Assembly: GCA_027924585.1 (NCBI GenBank)
Contig: BSBM01000825.1
Span: 2,336,001 to 2,400,000, forward strand
Reading direction: 5' to 3'
Source: Larix kaempferi
Lineage: Eukaryota; Streptophyta; Pinopsida; Pinales; Pinaceae
DNA length: 64,000 nucleotides
In this document: positions 47,570 to 57,768 of the stretch, piece by piece
Position numbering within the stretch: position 1 is the stretch's first letter
Layout: every line of letters starts with the position of its first letter
Notes under the pieces: model-generated
Database searches by the model: none
What the model was told of the DNA's origin: nothing
Seen by the model: the letters and a program-made list of their open reading frames with translations, nothing else
Translations under genes and position numbers: made by a program

Positions 47570-48610
47570 AACCAGGTTTTTTTTTTTTTTTGGTGGAATG
47601 GGTAGAAAAACACAAACAGAAGTTGATTTAGTAAAGGGAAATTTGGATTGGGGAAACAATCTGATGGGTAATTGGGGGTTTGACTAGATTTTGGACACTG
47701 TCGAAAGGACAAGAAGGAAAAAAAGGGGGATTTCAGAAGCGGGGTGATAGAATGAGAAAATTTAGCAGAGAGGGACAAAGAAGCAGAATTCAGAAAGGAA
47801 CTCTGTGGTAAAATTTGAAGGTGATTGGGTGAAATCCGCGGAAGTTATGGCAAACCCTAAAAATAGACAAATGTGGGATTTCGGGCTTTGGGAAGGGGAA
47901 TTGGGGATAGGGTCCTCAGGAATGAAAGATGCAGAATGGAATGACAGGGGTTCCCCGAAAATTTCAAGGGAAATAGAGTGAAAACAAGGGAGATATGGAG
48001 AAAAAACTGAATTTTATACTCTTTTTTTTTCTTTTTTTTTTAGAAATGGATCGGCAACAACGGCGCGGAAGGGATCCGCAACAGATGGATCTGCAACGAC
48101 GTGGAAGGGATCGAAAACGGCTGGATTTGAAGCAACGAATGGATCTGGAACGACTTTCAGAATAGATTTGAAATGGCTGGATCTGGAGCGGAAGTGATCG
48201 GCAACAGTTCAACTGAAAATAGATATGGACCCCAGGTATGTACGGCTTCCTAACAGTTCAGGTGTTTCACTTGGCCACCAATGTTGTCTGACGGCTTGCG
48301 TATTGGGGCAGTACCCCTCACTCCACGGCTCAGGTAAAACTGATAACCGCTTTGCCACAAACGGCAGCTCTTAGTTTACCTCACAGGTGGGAACTAGTCA
48401 ATCAGGTAGGGGTCGTTGCCCTTTTCGCTGGCAGGTCCTCTCAATGGGCCAGCTGCTTTGGGGTTTGTGTGGTACTCCTCACAATGATTTTTAGGGCTTA
48501 TGCCCAAGTACTTCCCACAGTTAAGCGTATAGGAATTATTCCCAAATTCGAAGCTGCAACAGATGCGAAAAAAAAAAAATTGGCAGAAATTCCACCCAAC
48601 GAGCCCAAGA
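47570..48610 (-). other. Untranslated leader of the nested 4.24-kb element
   Basis: It includes a degenerate GGATCTG/GGAAGGGATC repeat at 48045-48195 that produces an Arg/Ser-rich spurious ORF. No gene. Confidence 0.6.
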
Positions 48611-49007
48611 AAGTGCTATGATACCAGATGTGAAGAACCTGCAATAATTAATTAATGCAAATACACGAGATATCAGAAATAATAGAACTGAGAATCACTT
48701 TTATATTGATCACGGGCCACTTCAAGGGGGCAACCTCCTTTGAGCAAGCTCAATACAATTAACTTCACGGTGCCTTCAATGACCTCAACACACACTTATA
48801 TACTAAGTCTATGCCCAATACTATGAGTCAAAACCATGGGACATATAATACTACGGGACGACTTACAAAGCATATGTGTCCAATACTATGGGCTAATATA
48901 AACTACGGATCAACAAATACTACGAGATGACTTACAAAGCATATGCGTCCAACAACAATATACTAGCATAGTAAAGAGAAGGGTTGACATAGGTTACTAA
49001 CAAAAAC

Positions 49008-49228
49008 TAGAGGGTACCCATGACTTTTAACATGTATGACATGCGGGTTTTTGGGAAACCCGCGGCTTTACCATGTGCAACTTGCGTTTTTGTGGGAAAA
49101 TGGTCAAAAGCAACCTTTTCTGGGGGTTTTTTGGAAAAGTTTTGGTCTCCAAAATTGTTCCTAAGGTGCTTACCTATTAAATGGGCCATGAATTAGGTAA
49201 CACCATCCATATAAAGTCTCAAATATGG
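49008..49228 (-). mobile_element. 5' LTR of the gypsy gag fragment, part 2
   Basis: Resumes the LTR split at 44760. The end is placed where RT-like coding sequence on the plus strand begins, about 49228; the exact boundary is uncertain. Confidence 0.45.
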
Positions 49229-51263
49229 CTCTTCCATCCAAAAATGTCCTTTTGTGTGAATCACAATAATCTCATGAAGTGTCGTCATGTGACCAAAAGA
49301 TATAAGTGTCGTCACAGATGGAGAAGTGCCAATTTTGGCTATAACAGTCGATCCGTTAAAAGTTGAGGTGATTGGTAAATTGCCTCCTCCTTGTCGTAGT
49401 AGACAACTTCAAAGTCTACAAGGCATGTCCAACTTTCTTAGACGTTTCATTGTCAACTATGCAAAAATAACCAAAGGTTTCATGAGTTTACTTAAACAAG
49501 ACACCCAATTCTTTTGGGATGAGGTTGCACAAAACTCCTTTGAGGCTTTGAAAAAAGCATTGTTGTCGGCCCCCTTGTTAATTCCGTAGGATTATACCCA
49601 TGATTGTATTTTATATCTGGCCGCATTTGATTCCACGGTTGGTGTAGTTTTGGTTTAGGAGGATGATAAGCTCCTAGAGCACGTAATCTATTACCTTTCT
49701 CGCGCATTAATAACACCTAAACTGAAGTATTCACACATTGAGAAGTTGGCACTGGCCACTGTATACGCCGTTCAGAGATTATGCCACTACATTTTACTAC
49801 GAACTTCTACAGTAATTGTAGACGTCAATCCGTTTCAATATGTTATAACCCGGCGCATAATTTGGGGTAAATTTAATAAATGGATTGTCATTCTCCAAGA
49901 GTTTGATCTCACTTTTCAAACCACAAAGTCGAATAAGTATTTTGTGTTCATAGAACTCATATCCGAATTTCCTAGTGGTGAAGATTTTAACGCAAAATAT
50001 ACCTCATTCCCTGATGAGCACATATTCCTCATTTCAACCTATGATCCTTGGTATGGAAACATTTTAATATACCTCCAGACTTTGAGACGTACACCAACGT
50101 TTTCTAGAGAAGAACGACGAAAAATTCGACCCCACGCTAAAAACTACCTCATAATTGTTGATACATTGTACAGACAAGGGGTAGATGCCATTTTACGCCT
50201 TTGTTTGAATTTGGAAGAAGTTGAGTTAGTATTGAATGATGCCCATAGTGGGGGTCATCGTTTTGGATTAGCAACAGCCCAGAAAATACTCCGTGTCGGT
50301 TATTTTTGGCCCACCATCTTCAAGGATTGTGTGGAATCCATGAAACGCTGTCATCCATGTCAGTTATTCACCCAGAAGATGCGATCACACCTTGCTCCCC
50401 TTCACCCCATCATCACAGCAGGTCCCTTCACCAAGTGGGGGGTAGATTACATGACTTGAAACCCAGTTTTTGCTAGGGGGAATCAATATATCATCATTGA
50501 TGTAGACTACTTTACTAAGTGGGAAGAAGCGATGCCTAGTATGAGGGTAGACAGTGAAACCGCAAATTATTTTGTGTTCAATCAGATTATTTTCAAGTTC
50601 GACATTCCCAAGGAGATTGTTACCAATCACAGTAGACCTTTTCATAATTATATGATAGCAAAATTGACTACTATGCTGGGGTTTAGACAAGAACATTCAT
50701 CTCCTTTCTACCCGCAGGCGAATGGACAAGTCGAAGCAGTTAATAAGACTTTAAAAACCATTCTCTAGTGTACCATTAACACTAGTAGATCAAACTAGCA
50801 CATTATGTTATATCCATCTCTTTGGGCGTATCGTACCAATGTTAAGACTGCTGCATGCTTTTCACCTTTCCAACTTTTCCACGGATTAGAGGGAGTCATC
50901 CCTATTGAGTGCGAAATACCATCATTAAATTTGGCCATCCAACTCTTACCTAAAACTTCTACTTTAAAAGAACGATTGCTTCATCTTGAACATTTAGATG
51001 AACAATGCAGTGATGCACTTATCGCAAATGAAGCACACAAAAAGCGAGTCAAAAGTCATTATGATAAATCTGTCAAACCTAGGATTTTCTTTGAAGGATA
51101 CCTCGTCCTAGTCTATGATCAGGATAAAGACCCCCTGGGGGAAGGGAATTTTAAATCTATGTGGCTCGGTACGTATATCGTTTCTAGAGTTTTGGATAAA
51201 GGGTCATATGAATTGGTTGATTATGATGAAGTTAAGCTATCTGAGCCTAGGAATGGGCTCTAA
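49229..51263 (+). pseudogene. Ty3-gypsy RT end, RNase H and integrase (plus strand)
   Basis: The copy starts inside the RT thumb (FCVNHNNLM, VDPLKVEVIGKLPPP, LRRFIVNYAKITKGF). RNase H follows (EKLALATVYAVQRLCHYILL, WIVILQEFDLTF). Integrase has the zinc module DAHSGGHRFGLATAQKIL with CHPCQLF, the core FTKWGVDYMT, IIIDVDYFTKWEEAMP, FYPQANGQVEAVNKTLKTIL, and a C-terminal part (SHYDKSVKPRIF, KSMWLGTYIVSRVLDKGSYEL). Stops occur at 49587, 49657, 50456 and 50766. No chromodomain follows. The first part of pol and gag are absent. Confidence 0.88.
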
Positions 51264-51341
51264 TTGCAAAAGTATTACACTTAGCACATATACTTTTTCT
51301 TGTACATAGCTGTACAGTAATGTAGAGTTAGTATTTTTGCA

Positions 51342-51794
51342 TTGCTTATGAGTCCTCTGGTTGTGTTTCAAATGGAAATCGAGTGGTTTGTAGGATTCAC
51401 CGATGGTGCTAGTCATCACACTCTCAATCTTGCTTCAGTTGCTTGGTTGATCTATTCACCTACGGGTCAACTTGTTCCGTCAAAAGGTGCTTGTCTAGGA
51501 CCTGCCATGAACAATATGGCTGAGTATAGTGTTGTTATTGAGATACTCCAAGATGCTCTTCACCACGGAATTTTATGTTTACAAGTTAGGCTTGATTCTC
51601 AGTTAGTTGTACTCCATCTTACGGGTGAGTATCGGGTTAGAGATTCTTTATTATTACGTCAGTTTTTGAAAGTTAAATTACTTGAAAGACAGTTTCATCA
51701 CATTGTATATCAACACATTTCAAGGAATCAAAACACAATAGATGATGCATATGCAAACTACGTACTCAATTGGAATTTGTATCATACACAGTAA
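51342..51794 (+). CDS. Extra RNase H reading frame downstream of gypsy integrase
   Basis: 150 codons with an RNase H type I pattern: FTDGASHHTLNLASVAW (first Asp), NNMAEYSVVIEIL (Glu), VRLDSQLVVLHL (Asp) and HISRNQNTIDDAYAN (last acidic site). The product would cut RNA in RNA-DNA hybrids. It lies about 80 bp after the integrase stop, in the same orientation, in addition to the normal RNase H within pol. Plant Tat-lineage elements have a second RNase H, described as lying between the first one and integrase; here it is after integrase. The frame is open although the adjacent pol is broken. Confidence 0.8.
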   Translation: MLMSPLVVFQMEIEWFVGFTDGASHHTLNLASVAWLIYSPTGQLVPSKGACLGPAMNNMAEYSVVIEILQDALHHGILCLQVRLDSQLVVLHLTGEYRVRDSLLLRQFLKVKLLERQFHHIVYQHISRNQNTIDDAYANYVLNWNLYHTQ

Positions 51795-51837
51795 ATAAAT
51801 CACCACACACACAAAGAAACATGTATATAATCGATAG

Positions 51838-51839
<2 letters not shown>

Positions 51840-51875
<36 letters not shown>
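51840..51875. repeat. (TA)n microsatellite
   Basis: An uninterrupted run of about 17 TA units. Confidence 0.95.
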
Positions 51876-51876
<1 letters not shown>

Positions 51877-52062
51877 TCCGAAAAATAATCAGTGAGTCTG
51901 AGTATCAATCTTTGTCAAAGATATATAGAAATATACAAAAGTGGGCATGGTAGCCTCAAAATAGTGTCAGTATCCGTAAGGGGAGGTAGGAGCCTCAACC
52001 TGCTCTACTATGACCTCTCTATAACATATAACCAACCTAGCTACTTTACAGAGTAGCCTAAT

Positions 52063-53221
52063 TCATGTAGGGGGCACACCCACTACATGTTCCTGCATAT
52101 CCATAGGCATACGCTCTATGCGATAGCTAGGTATATCATGCGTCCGCTGGTTCATCTTCCCCTCAATGTTCCGTAGCATGGCCTCTGTTCCGCTTGGATT
52201 TGCTGGACGCACGAACACTCTCGGGTGTCCAACTGACCTCATTGGTCCATTATCTGCACAAAGTATGTTTTCAGTACTTAAGCTCACCAAAAAAACATGT
52301 ACATCTTTTTTAACAAAAATTATAAAAATTAAATAACAATCAGAATAAAATTGGTACCTATCTCCCCCCCAAGAAGCTCCTAGAGGTAGCATGAGTTCCG
52401 GATCACCCCGGAAGTCAATCCCAGCATATGGAAACTGCTCAAATGCAGGAACCTATCAGATCCACCAACCTAGGAAGTCCTCATCATCATAGGAGGTACT
52501 AATATCTCCTCCTCCCTGTCGTAAGAAGATCTCACCCCATCAAGTCATCATGGGATCACGGGGGCTAATAGGTGGGAGAGCCACTCTCAGACTCAAGGAC
52601 GAAACTCTCTCTTTCGAAGGTGCATAATATACTCCCGTAGGAAATTTTTTTCTTATTCCCAGTTATGTACTCAGTAATTTGGTGCTTCATGTTCACTAAC
52701 AACCCTGAACACTAGTCAAATATCACATTGCGCAAGCACTCTACCCCGATCTGCATGTAGCTACAAGGAGCTAAGTGTTGTGTAGCACTACCACCAATCC
52801 TGTTCATTGTACTCAGTATGAATTTCAGTAGGAAGCTTTCTATTTTCACAATTGGCACCTAATTTCCACTCTTCTCTGTCCCAGCCACATAGTATGTGTT
52901 TATATAGTCTTGCAAGGATAAGACTCCCACACCCCGAAACTTGCCCTTGAGGTTAACTACCTCTCCCCGTTGGGATAATCCCATAATAAATTATATGTCG
53001 CCCACTGTGATGTCTATAGATTCACCCTGGAGATTAAATAATCCATGATCAGGATCCCACAAGTGCACTGATCTTTGGAGCAAATTTGATTGAGCCCTCA
53101 TATTTGATGTGCGAAAGAATTTTAGAAGGCCACATAGTCGGAGAGCGTTAAGGGTGAATGGATATACCATTGCTTCCCTATCCATTGCCTCATTTTCCAT
53201 TTCTCTCCATGTAAGCACCAT
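52063..53221 (-). pseudogene. Antisense accessory ORF of a gypsy element
   Basis: On the minus strand, after an Met-rich start, LNALRLCGLLKFFRTSN, LLQRSVHLWDPDHGLFNLQG and IDITVGDI are followed across a TAA (about 52997-52999) by FIMGLSQRGEVV, DYINTYYVAG and, further on, KISYGSILCTFE. Downstream pieces reach 52063. The layout is similar to the sense accessory ORF at 62591-64000 (xITGLS-x-G, later a W-rich segment and a hydrophobic SWLLI-like stretch). Being antisense downstream of pol recalls the antisense ORFs described in some plant Tat-lineage elements. Function unknown. Confidence 0.6.
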
Positions 53222-53453
53222 ACCTGCATTTCAATCACCATTTTTCCATGAGCGTTGAGTTTTCTTTACCAAACTGCGCCACCCGCAGGTCTTTGTTAGC
53301 ACATTCGCGCACAACCTGCAAGTGGAGATCTCTCCACCTATGGTTATTTTACGAACCCACGACTTTAACCAGGTATACCCACGGGTACGCAGAGTTCATT
53401 TTTAAAACTAAAACTAAAACCCAAAACTCCATGAAAACTCTTTAAAAAACCAT

Positions 53454-54500
53454 TGTTGGAGTCAAGGTCGTAGCTACGGTAAAAGCTATGAATTTTGGGA
53501 AAGAAAGCACAAGTATGGAAGGAAAGTGCTAATTTTGGGACAAGCACTAAGTTTTGGACAAGAAGGAGACGGTGCGCAGTACGGTGCCAGATAGACAAGC
53601 TCAGCGAAGATCACGGACCGGAAATCGCGGAGCTCGCGCGCACGACAGAAGAGAATGAAGGCTGAATAGAAAGCTCAGCTACCATAATAAATAAGGCGAT
53701 GGAGTAGAGGGCTCAGCTACCCTCATTTAAAGGCTTAGTACAGAAGTTATGGTTGCTCGGATCAAGGAGGAGCAACGGACCAGAGCATTGAAGGCGAAGG
53801 ACAAGCGCCCATACCCACAATCTGCGCCGAAAGTCAAGAAGCCTGCAGGAAGCGGCGACGTGACTGCAAGCGGCGCCTACAGTACACCTAGCCATGTGCG
53901 TGGTTAGGGTTTTTGGGAATCACTGTTGGGAAAGGCCCACAGTTTTGTAAAGGTGCGACCGCCATGGCCACCTATATATATGAACAATTGTAATGGATAG
54001 ATGTTAGTTAGAGTTAGCAAGTAAGAAGTAGATACTCTTGGGATAGATTGCTAGTTAGACTGTTAGATAGTCAGTCTCGAGGATAGATCATGTGTTGATT
54101 ATCCTTTGTTAAGTGTTCTACCGAGTCTGTAGAACTGAAGAAGAATAGGATAGCCGAGGAGCTAATCCCTGAGTAGCCAGACAGTCTGTGTGACGTCTGC
54201 GCCTTTGTAATCTCTGTAGAGAAGAGACTAGATTGAGAGAAGGGCTCCCAGCTGTGTGCGTGGAGTTACTTGTAAAGAATCTAAGACTGCAGCTGTGTGC
54301 GCAGCATATTGTATAACTCTATGGTTTTCTGGTCAATATAACACTCCCGAGGACGTGGTTTTCCTCGAGGAGAAGAGATTCCCATAGTTTCTTCCTGTTA
54401 TAATGTTTGTGTGAATGATTAACTGTTTAAGTTCATTACCTGTGTATGCAAAACTCTTGTATTATCTTTGCGACGGTTTGATTGAGTTTGGGAAGGTCCA
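53454..54500 (+). mobile_element. Probable 5' LTR region of the large gypsy element
   Basis: A TGTTGGAGTC start at 53454 and a TATA box (CTATATATATGAAC, 53972-53985) are followed by a long untranslated stretch rich in AGTAGATAGT-like motifs and then the leader of the element. No 3' LTR lies in the window, so both ends are estimates, and no primer site was recognised. Confidence 0.45.
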
Positions 54501-54890
54501 TTGATAGCCATAAGTGTTTAAGAATTGAAGAAGTGGTGGAGCGCTGTCGCTGCAGCGATCGAGGACTGCGATACTTCGCTATTTGCGCAGGGCGAGGAAG
54601 TACGTAACGCTTCGACGCAAGGATTAGTTGCCCTCTGCGCCAGAGAAGGAGGACTCCGCGCAGTTGCGTCGAGGGGCCTGCGGGAAAGTCCGACCGCCGA
54701 TATCTGAGGAACCAGAAGAGGAAAGAACAATCTTCGCGTCACCACGGTTGAGGAAACCTGATTCCTTAGCCCCCCATAGCCACTTCCGGTGAGACCTCGA
54801 GCTGCTGCGCAGCTCGTTGCCGAGAGGGCCAGTGCGCCAAGGGGTTTGTTGCTGCGCTTCATTAAAACCCGGGTCTGCCCAAGAAAGCAG

Positions 54891-55145
54891 CCAACAAATG
54901 GTTCCGTTGCCTTGAGACTTTTTATTCCAGTGACGCGCGAGATCGAGGCCAACAACTGGTTCCGTTTCCTTGAGACTTTTTATTCCAGTGACGCGCGAGA
55001 TCGAGGCCAACAAATGGTTCCCTTGCCTTATGACTTTTTGATCATGTCACTTCCGTTGCTCTGAACCTTGTTGTTGAGCCAACAAATGGTTCCCTTGTCT
55101 TGCGACTTGCCGTTGTGAGACTTACTATTTCCCCGACGTCTGAGA
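54891..55145 (+). repeat. Leader tandem repeat, unit 58 bp
   Basis: Units 54891-54948 and 54949-55006 are almost identical; each starts CCAACAAATGGTTCC or a close variant, with CTTGAGACTTTTTATTCCAG inside. Two degenerate units follow. Overlapping ORFs on the minus strand arise from the repeat. Confidence 0.9.
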
Positions 55146-55200
55146 TTGTTGCTGAAGCCAGCAAAAGGTTCTGTTACACTGAGACTTGCTCAGTTAACAA

Positions 55201-55686
55201 ATGTGCTACTGGAATCCTACAGCTAAAGAAATTGAAGACTGGTTTGATTTAAAGGCTAAAGAGTTCGCTGAACAAGAAAATAGAAGCTCTACGGTCCAAA
55301 CAGAAGACTGGTTACAGAAGTATATTTATACTGACCTTCACGAAATTTTCTTTGTTACATTTGCACTAGAATTGCACGCTTGGATAGCCAAGTTAGCAGA
55401 CTCTAGACCTACTGTGCGTATTGATCGACCCGTCGCTTGGACGCCTGAGCTAGTCAGTATTGTGAAGCGGATAGACAATCCTGTGTCCCGCGCAGTCGAC
55501 TTTTGGTTGAATAGTCTACTGAAAGGTTTCATCACCGAGTTTGCAGTAGATACAAGAAAGAGTTTCAGTGAAGCTGAAAGGAATTTCTTCCAAGTACACA
55601 GAGGTAAGTTCTTAAATTCTCTGAACTTATCGATTAAAATGCTTCTGTATGAAAAAGGAAAGCTATGTGTTACTTCTGATGAATAG
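55201..55686 (+). CDS. Leader ORF upstream of gag in the large gypsy element
   Basis: 161 codons (MCYWNPTAKEIEDWF...), ending in TAG at 55684. It is in the same frame as gag, which opens only four codons later at 55699, so read-through of one stop would fuse the two. The product is largely helical by composition, with conserved-looking WTPELVSIVKRID and FWLNSLLKGFITEF. I do not recognise a domain; it may be the N-terminus of gag cut off by a nonsense mutation, or a separate small ORF. Confidence 0.6.
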   Translation: MCYWNPTAKEIEDWFDLKAKEFAEQENRSSTVQTEDWLQKYIYTDLHEIFFVTFALELHAWIAKLADSRPTVRIDRPVAWTPELVSIVKRIDNPVSRAVDFWLNSLLKGFITEFAVDTRKSFSEAERNFFQVHRGKFLNSLNLSIKMLLYEKGKLCVTSDE

Positions 55687-55698
55687 CATAGACAAGTA

Positions 55699-57768
55699 AT
55701 GTCCGTAGATTCTGATAGTGATCCTGAACTTATTGGTTGCACTCGTAGTGGAAAACGATATAAAGTAGGCCTTGACCAATATTCTTTTGAGTCTAGCCCA
55801 GACAATAGCCAAGTCCCTGGACCAAGCCATATAGAAAGACAAGGGAGTGCTCATATCCCTTATCACCCCTTTACACCGCAAAAACCAGACGGAGCTCAGT
55901 ATAACCCCGCAGTAACACCTTCAAGTAGCTCACACGGTACTTCTAGTACCTCTGTACCACCTTTATTTAACCAGCCCAGAAGCACTGCTACAGCAGCCTC
56001 ACCTAAACCTAGCACAAGAAGGATGGGTGATGACATGAAGCTACCAACTTTTAGAGGAACAGGGATAGAAGACCCTGAGCAGCACTGGTTCTTATGTGAA
56101 GCCATTTGGACAATTAAGCAAATTAATGATGATGCTGTTAAACTGGTTCAGTTAGCGACCACACTAAGAGAAAGAGCCTTGACTTGGTTCATGAAATACT
56201 CAGCAGCACAGAATAGAACGCTTGCTAAGGTAAGAAATGCTATGATTCGGGAATTTAAGAAACCTAAATCAGAATCACAGTGTATAACAGAACTCAAAGA
56301 CATCAAACAGTTACCTACAGAATCAGTATGGGATTTTGACCAGAAGTTCAAAGCCTTGATAGATCAAGTAAGATTCGAGTTTGCACCACAGCAACATAAG
56401 GAATGGTTCATTGCTGCACTGCTTCCACACATTAGACTTCCTCTTATGCAACAGAATCTCAATACTCAGGAACAAGCTCTAGAGATGGCTATGAAACTAG
56501 AAGCTTCGCCAATTGCGGGAACAAGCAACGATGTTGCGCATTTACAGAACCAATTAGCAAACTTAACCTTGCAAGTGCATGATATTAAGAAAGGCAAGGA
56601 GATTAAGGAAGAAATTTGGTGTACAAAATGTAAAGCCCAAGGTCATTCAAAGGACCATTGCCCCGTTTTCATAGACTATATTGCAACTGGAGCACCTAAC
56701 CCTTTACCACAGGCACAAGGGCCTTGGTGTGAAATATGTAGAACTAGAGGTCATAGACCACAAGAATGTCACTTACTTCAGAAATATGTACAAACTCCAA
56801 AGAATCTATATTGTAATTTATGTAAATCAGTAGGTCATGATGAGAACAATTGTAGAGCATATGATCTTATGATAGAAAGAAAGCATGATGTTTATAGGGT
56901 ACAAGCAGAGACACAAGGACCCACAGCAGGTCCACCGTATGACCAAACCCGCAACGCCCGAGCAGGAAATTACAGGGGACGCGGACGCACAACAAATTTT
57001 GGTCGCGGAAGAGGACAGATCACTTGTTATAATTGTGGAGCACAAGGTCACTTTGCTAAGGATTGCCAAAATCCTACAACCCTCTGTAGGTATTGTAAAT
57101 CTTCTGACCATATCATTGAAGAATGCCCTCAGTTACAGGCTAAGATGCAAGCAAAGACCCCACAGGTCAATCAAAATATTCAGTTGATTGCAGCAGAAAA
57201 AAGAGAACCAGACCCTACAGTTAATATAGTGACACGCAGTGGAGCAACCACTGGTGCGCAAGAGATGGGAATGGGAAAGCAAGCGACGCAATGGGTGCGC
57301 CGCGCTAATATTAAACCAGCTCCACTTAACCTGCATAAGCAAAAAGAAGCATTCAAGCAAGCTCAAGAGTATTTCTCAGATCCGAGAGCTTCAAGTTCTG
57401 CCGCAATTCCGCAGAACAATATTAGATCGCAAGTGCTAAGACAAGACAACCTTGTACAAGAACAGGCCACTACAGCTGGAAGACCTGACGAGGAGCATGC
57501 ACTAGGCAGTGTTCATGCGTTCCTGCGACAATGTTTAAAATTGTTGCGCAATGAGAAGGCAACTCTAGAACTCCAACACCTGTTGGATCAGTGCCAACAG
57601 TCTGCTTCGACAAACACACCGCAGTGTGCTGTTCACCAGATTAGGAGTCACATTAGAACTGGAAAAGAGATGAGGCTCACAGCGCAGATTGGAGCATTTG
57701 AAATGGACGAAGTCATGTTAGATTTGGGCTCAGAAGCCAATGTTCTCACTATGCAGACATGGGAATAG
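55699..57768 (+). CDS. Gag with five zinc knuckles, ending in the protease active site
   Basis: 689 residues. A Ser/Pro-rich N-terminus is followed by a gag core (about 115-265: MKLPTFRGTGIEDPEQHW, RALTWFMKYSA). Five CCHC knuckles follow at about 308-321, 344-357, 372-385, 443-456 and 463-476, with an RG-rich linker (425-440). Most gypsy gags have one or two. The C-terminus is the start of the aspartic protease, VMLDLGSEANVL, with D-L-G at 675-677, a variant of D-S/T-G. A TAG at 57766 follows TWE, and the protease continues in frame after it. Confidence 0.92.
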   Translation: MSVDSDSDPELIGCTRSGKRYKVGLDQYSFESSPDNSQVPGPSHIERQGSAHIPYHPFTPQKPDGAQYNPAVTPSSSSHGTSSTSVPPLFNQPRSTATAASPKPSTRRMGDDMKLPTFRGTGIEDPEQHWFLCEAIWTIKQINDDAVKLVQLATTLRERALTWFMKYSAAQNRTLAKVRNAMIREFKKPKSESQCITELKDIKQLPTESVWDFDQKFKALIDQVRFEFAPQQHKEWFIAALLPHIRLPLMQQNLNTQEQALEMAMKLEASPIAGTSNDVAHLQNQLANLTLQVHDIKKGKEIKEEIWCTKCKAQGHSKDHCPVFIDYIATGAPNPLPQAQGPWCEICRTRGHRPQECHLLQKYVQTPKNLYCNLCKSVGHDENNCRAYDLMIERKHDVYRVQAETQGPTAGPPYDQTRNARAGNYRGRGRTTNFGRGRGQITCYNCGAQGHFAKDCQNPTTLCRYCKSSDHIIEECPQLQAKMQAKTPQVNQNIQLIAAEKREPDPTVNIVTRSGATTGAQEMGMGKQATQWVRRANIKPAPLNLHKQKEAFKQAQEYFSDPRASSSAAIPQNNIRSQVLRQDNLVQEQATTAGRPDEEHALGSVHAFLRQCLKLLRNEKATLELQHLLDQCQQSASTNTPQCAVHQIRSHIRTGKEMRLTAQIGAFEMDEVMLDLGSEANVLTMQTWE

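Larger units (their letters stand above)
44760..49002 (-). mobile_element. Complete but internally deleted Ty3-gypsy element, 4.24 kb
   Basis: LTRs 44760-45145 and 48629-49002 start TGTGAAGAACC and end TAACA. Target duplication AAAAC is perfect (44755-44759, 49003-49007). On the minus strand the primer site TGGTATCATAGC lies at 48615-48626, and the polypurine tract (CTAAGGGAGAGGGGA) at 45146-45160 abuts the 3' LTR. The LTRs are very similar apart from one 12-13 bp unit lost in the right LTR, so insertion is recent compared with the 10-16 kb element. Confidence 0.95.

Noticed and set aside
47964-48212. Arg/Ser-rich minus ORF resembling an SR protein
   Set aside because: It comes from a GGATCTG-type repeat in the leader of the nested gypsy element.
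52250-52362. Possible intron in the antisense accessory ORF (GTACC...TGTGCAG)
   Set aside because: Removing it shifts the frame and creates a stop at the joint, while reading straight through stays open.
54518-55013. Overlapping minus ORFs of 145 and 129 codons in two frames, both starting MLASISRVTGIKSLK
   Set aside because: The repeated start in two frames comes from the 58-bp tandem repeat of the gypsy leader.
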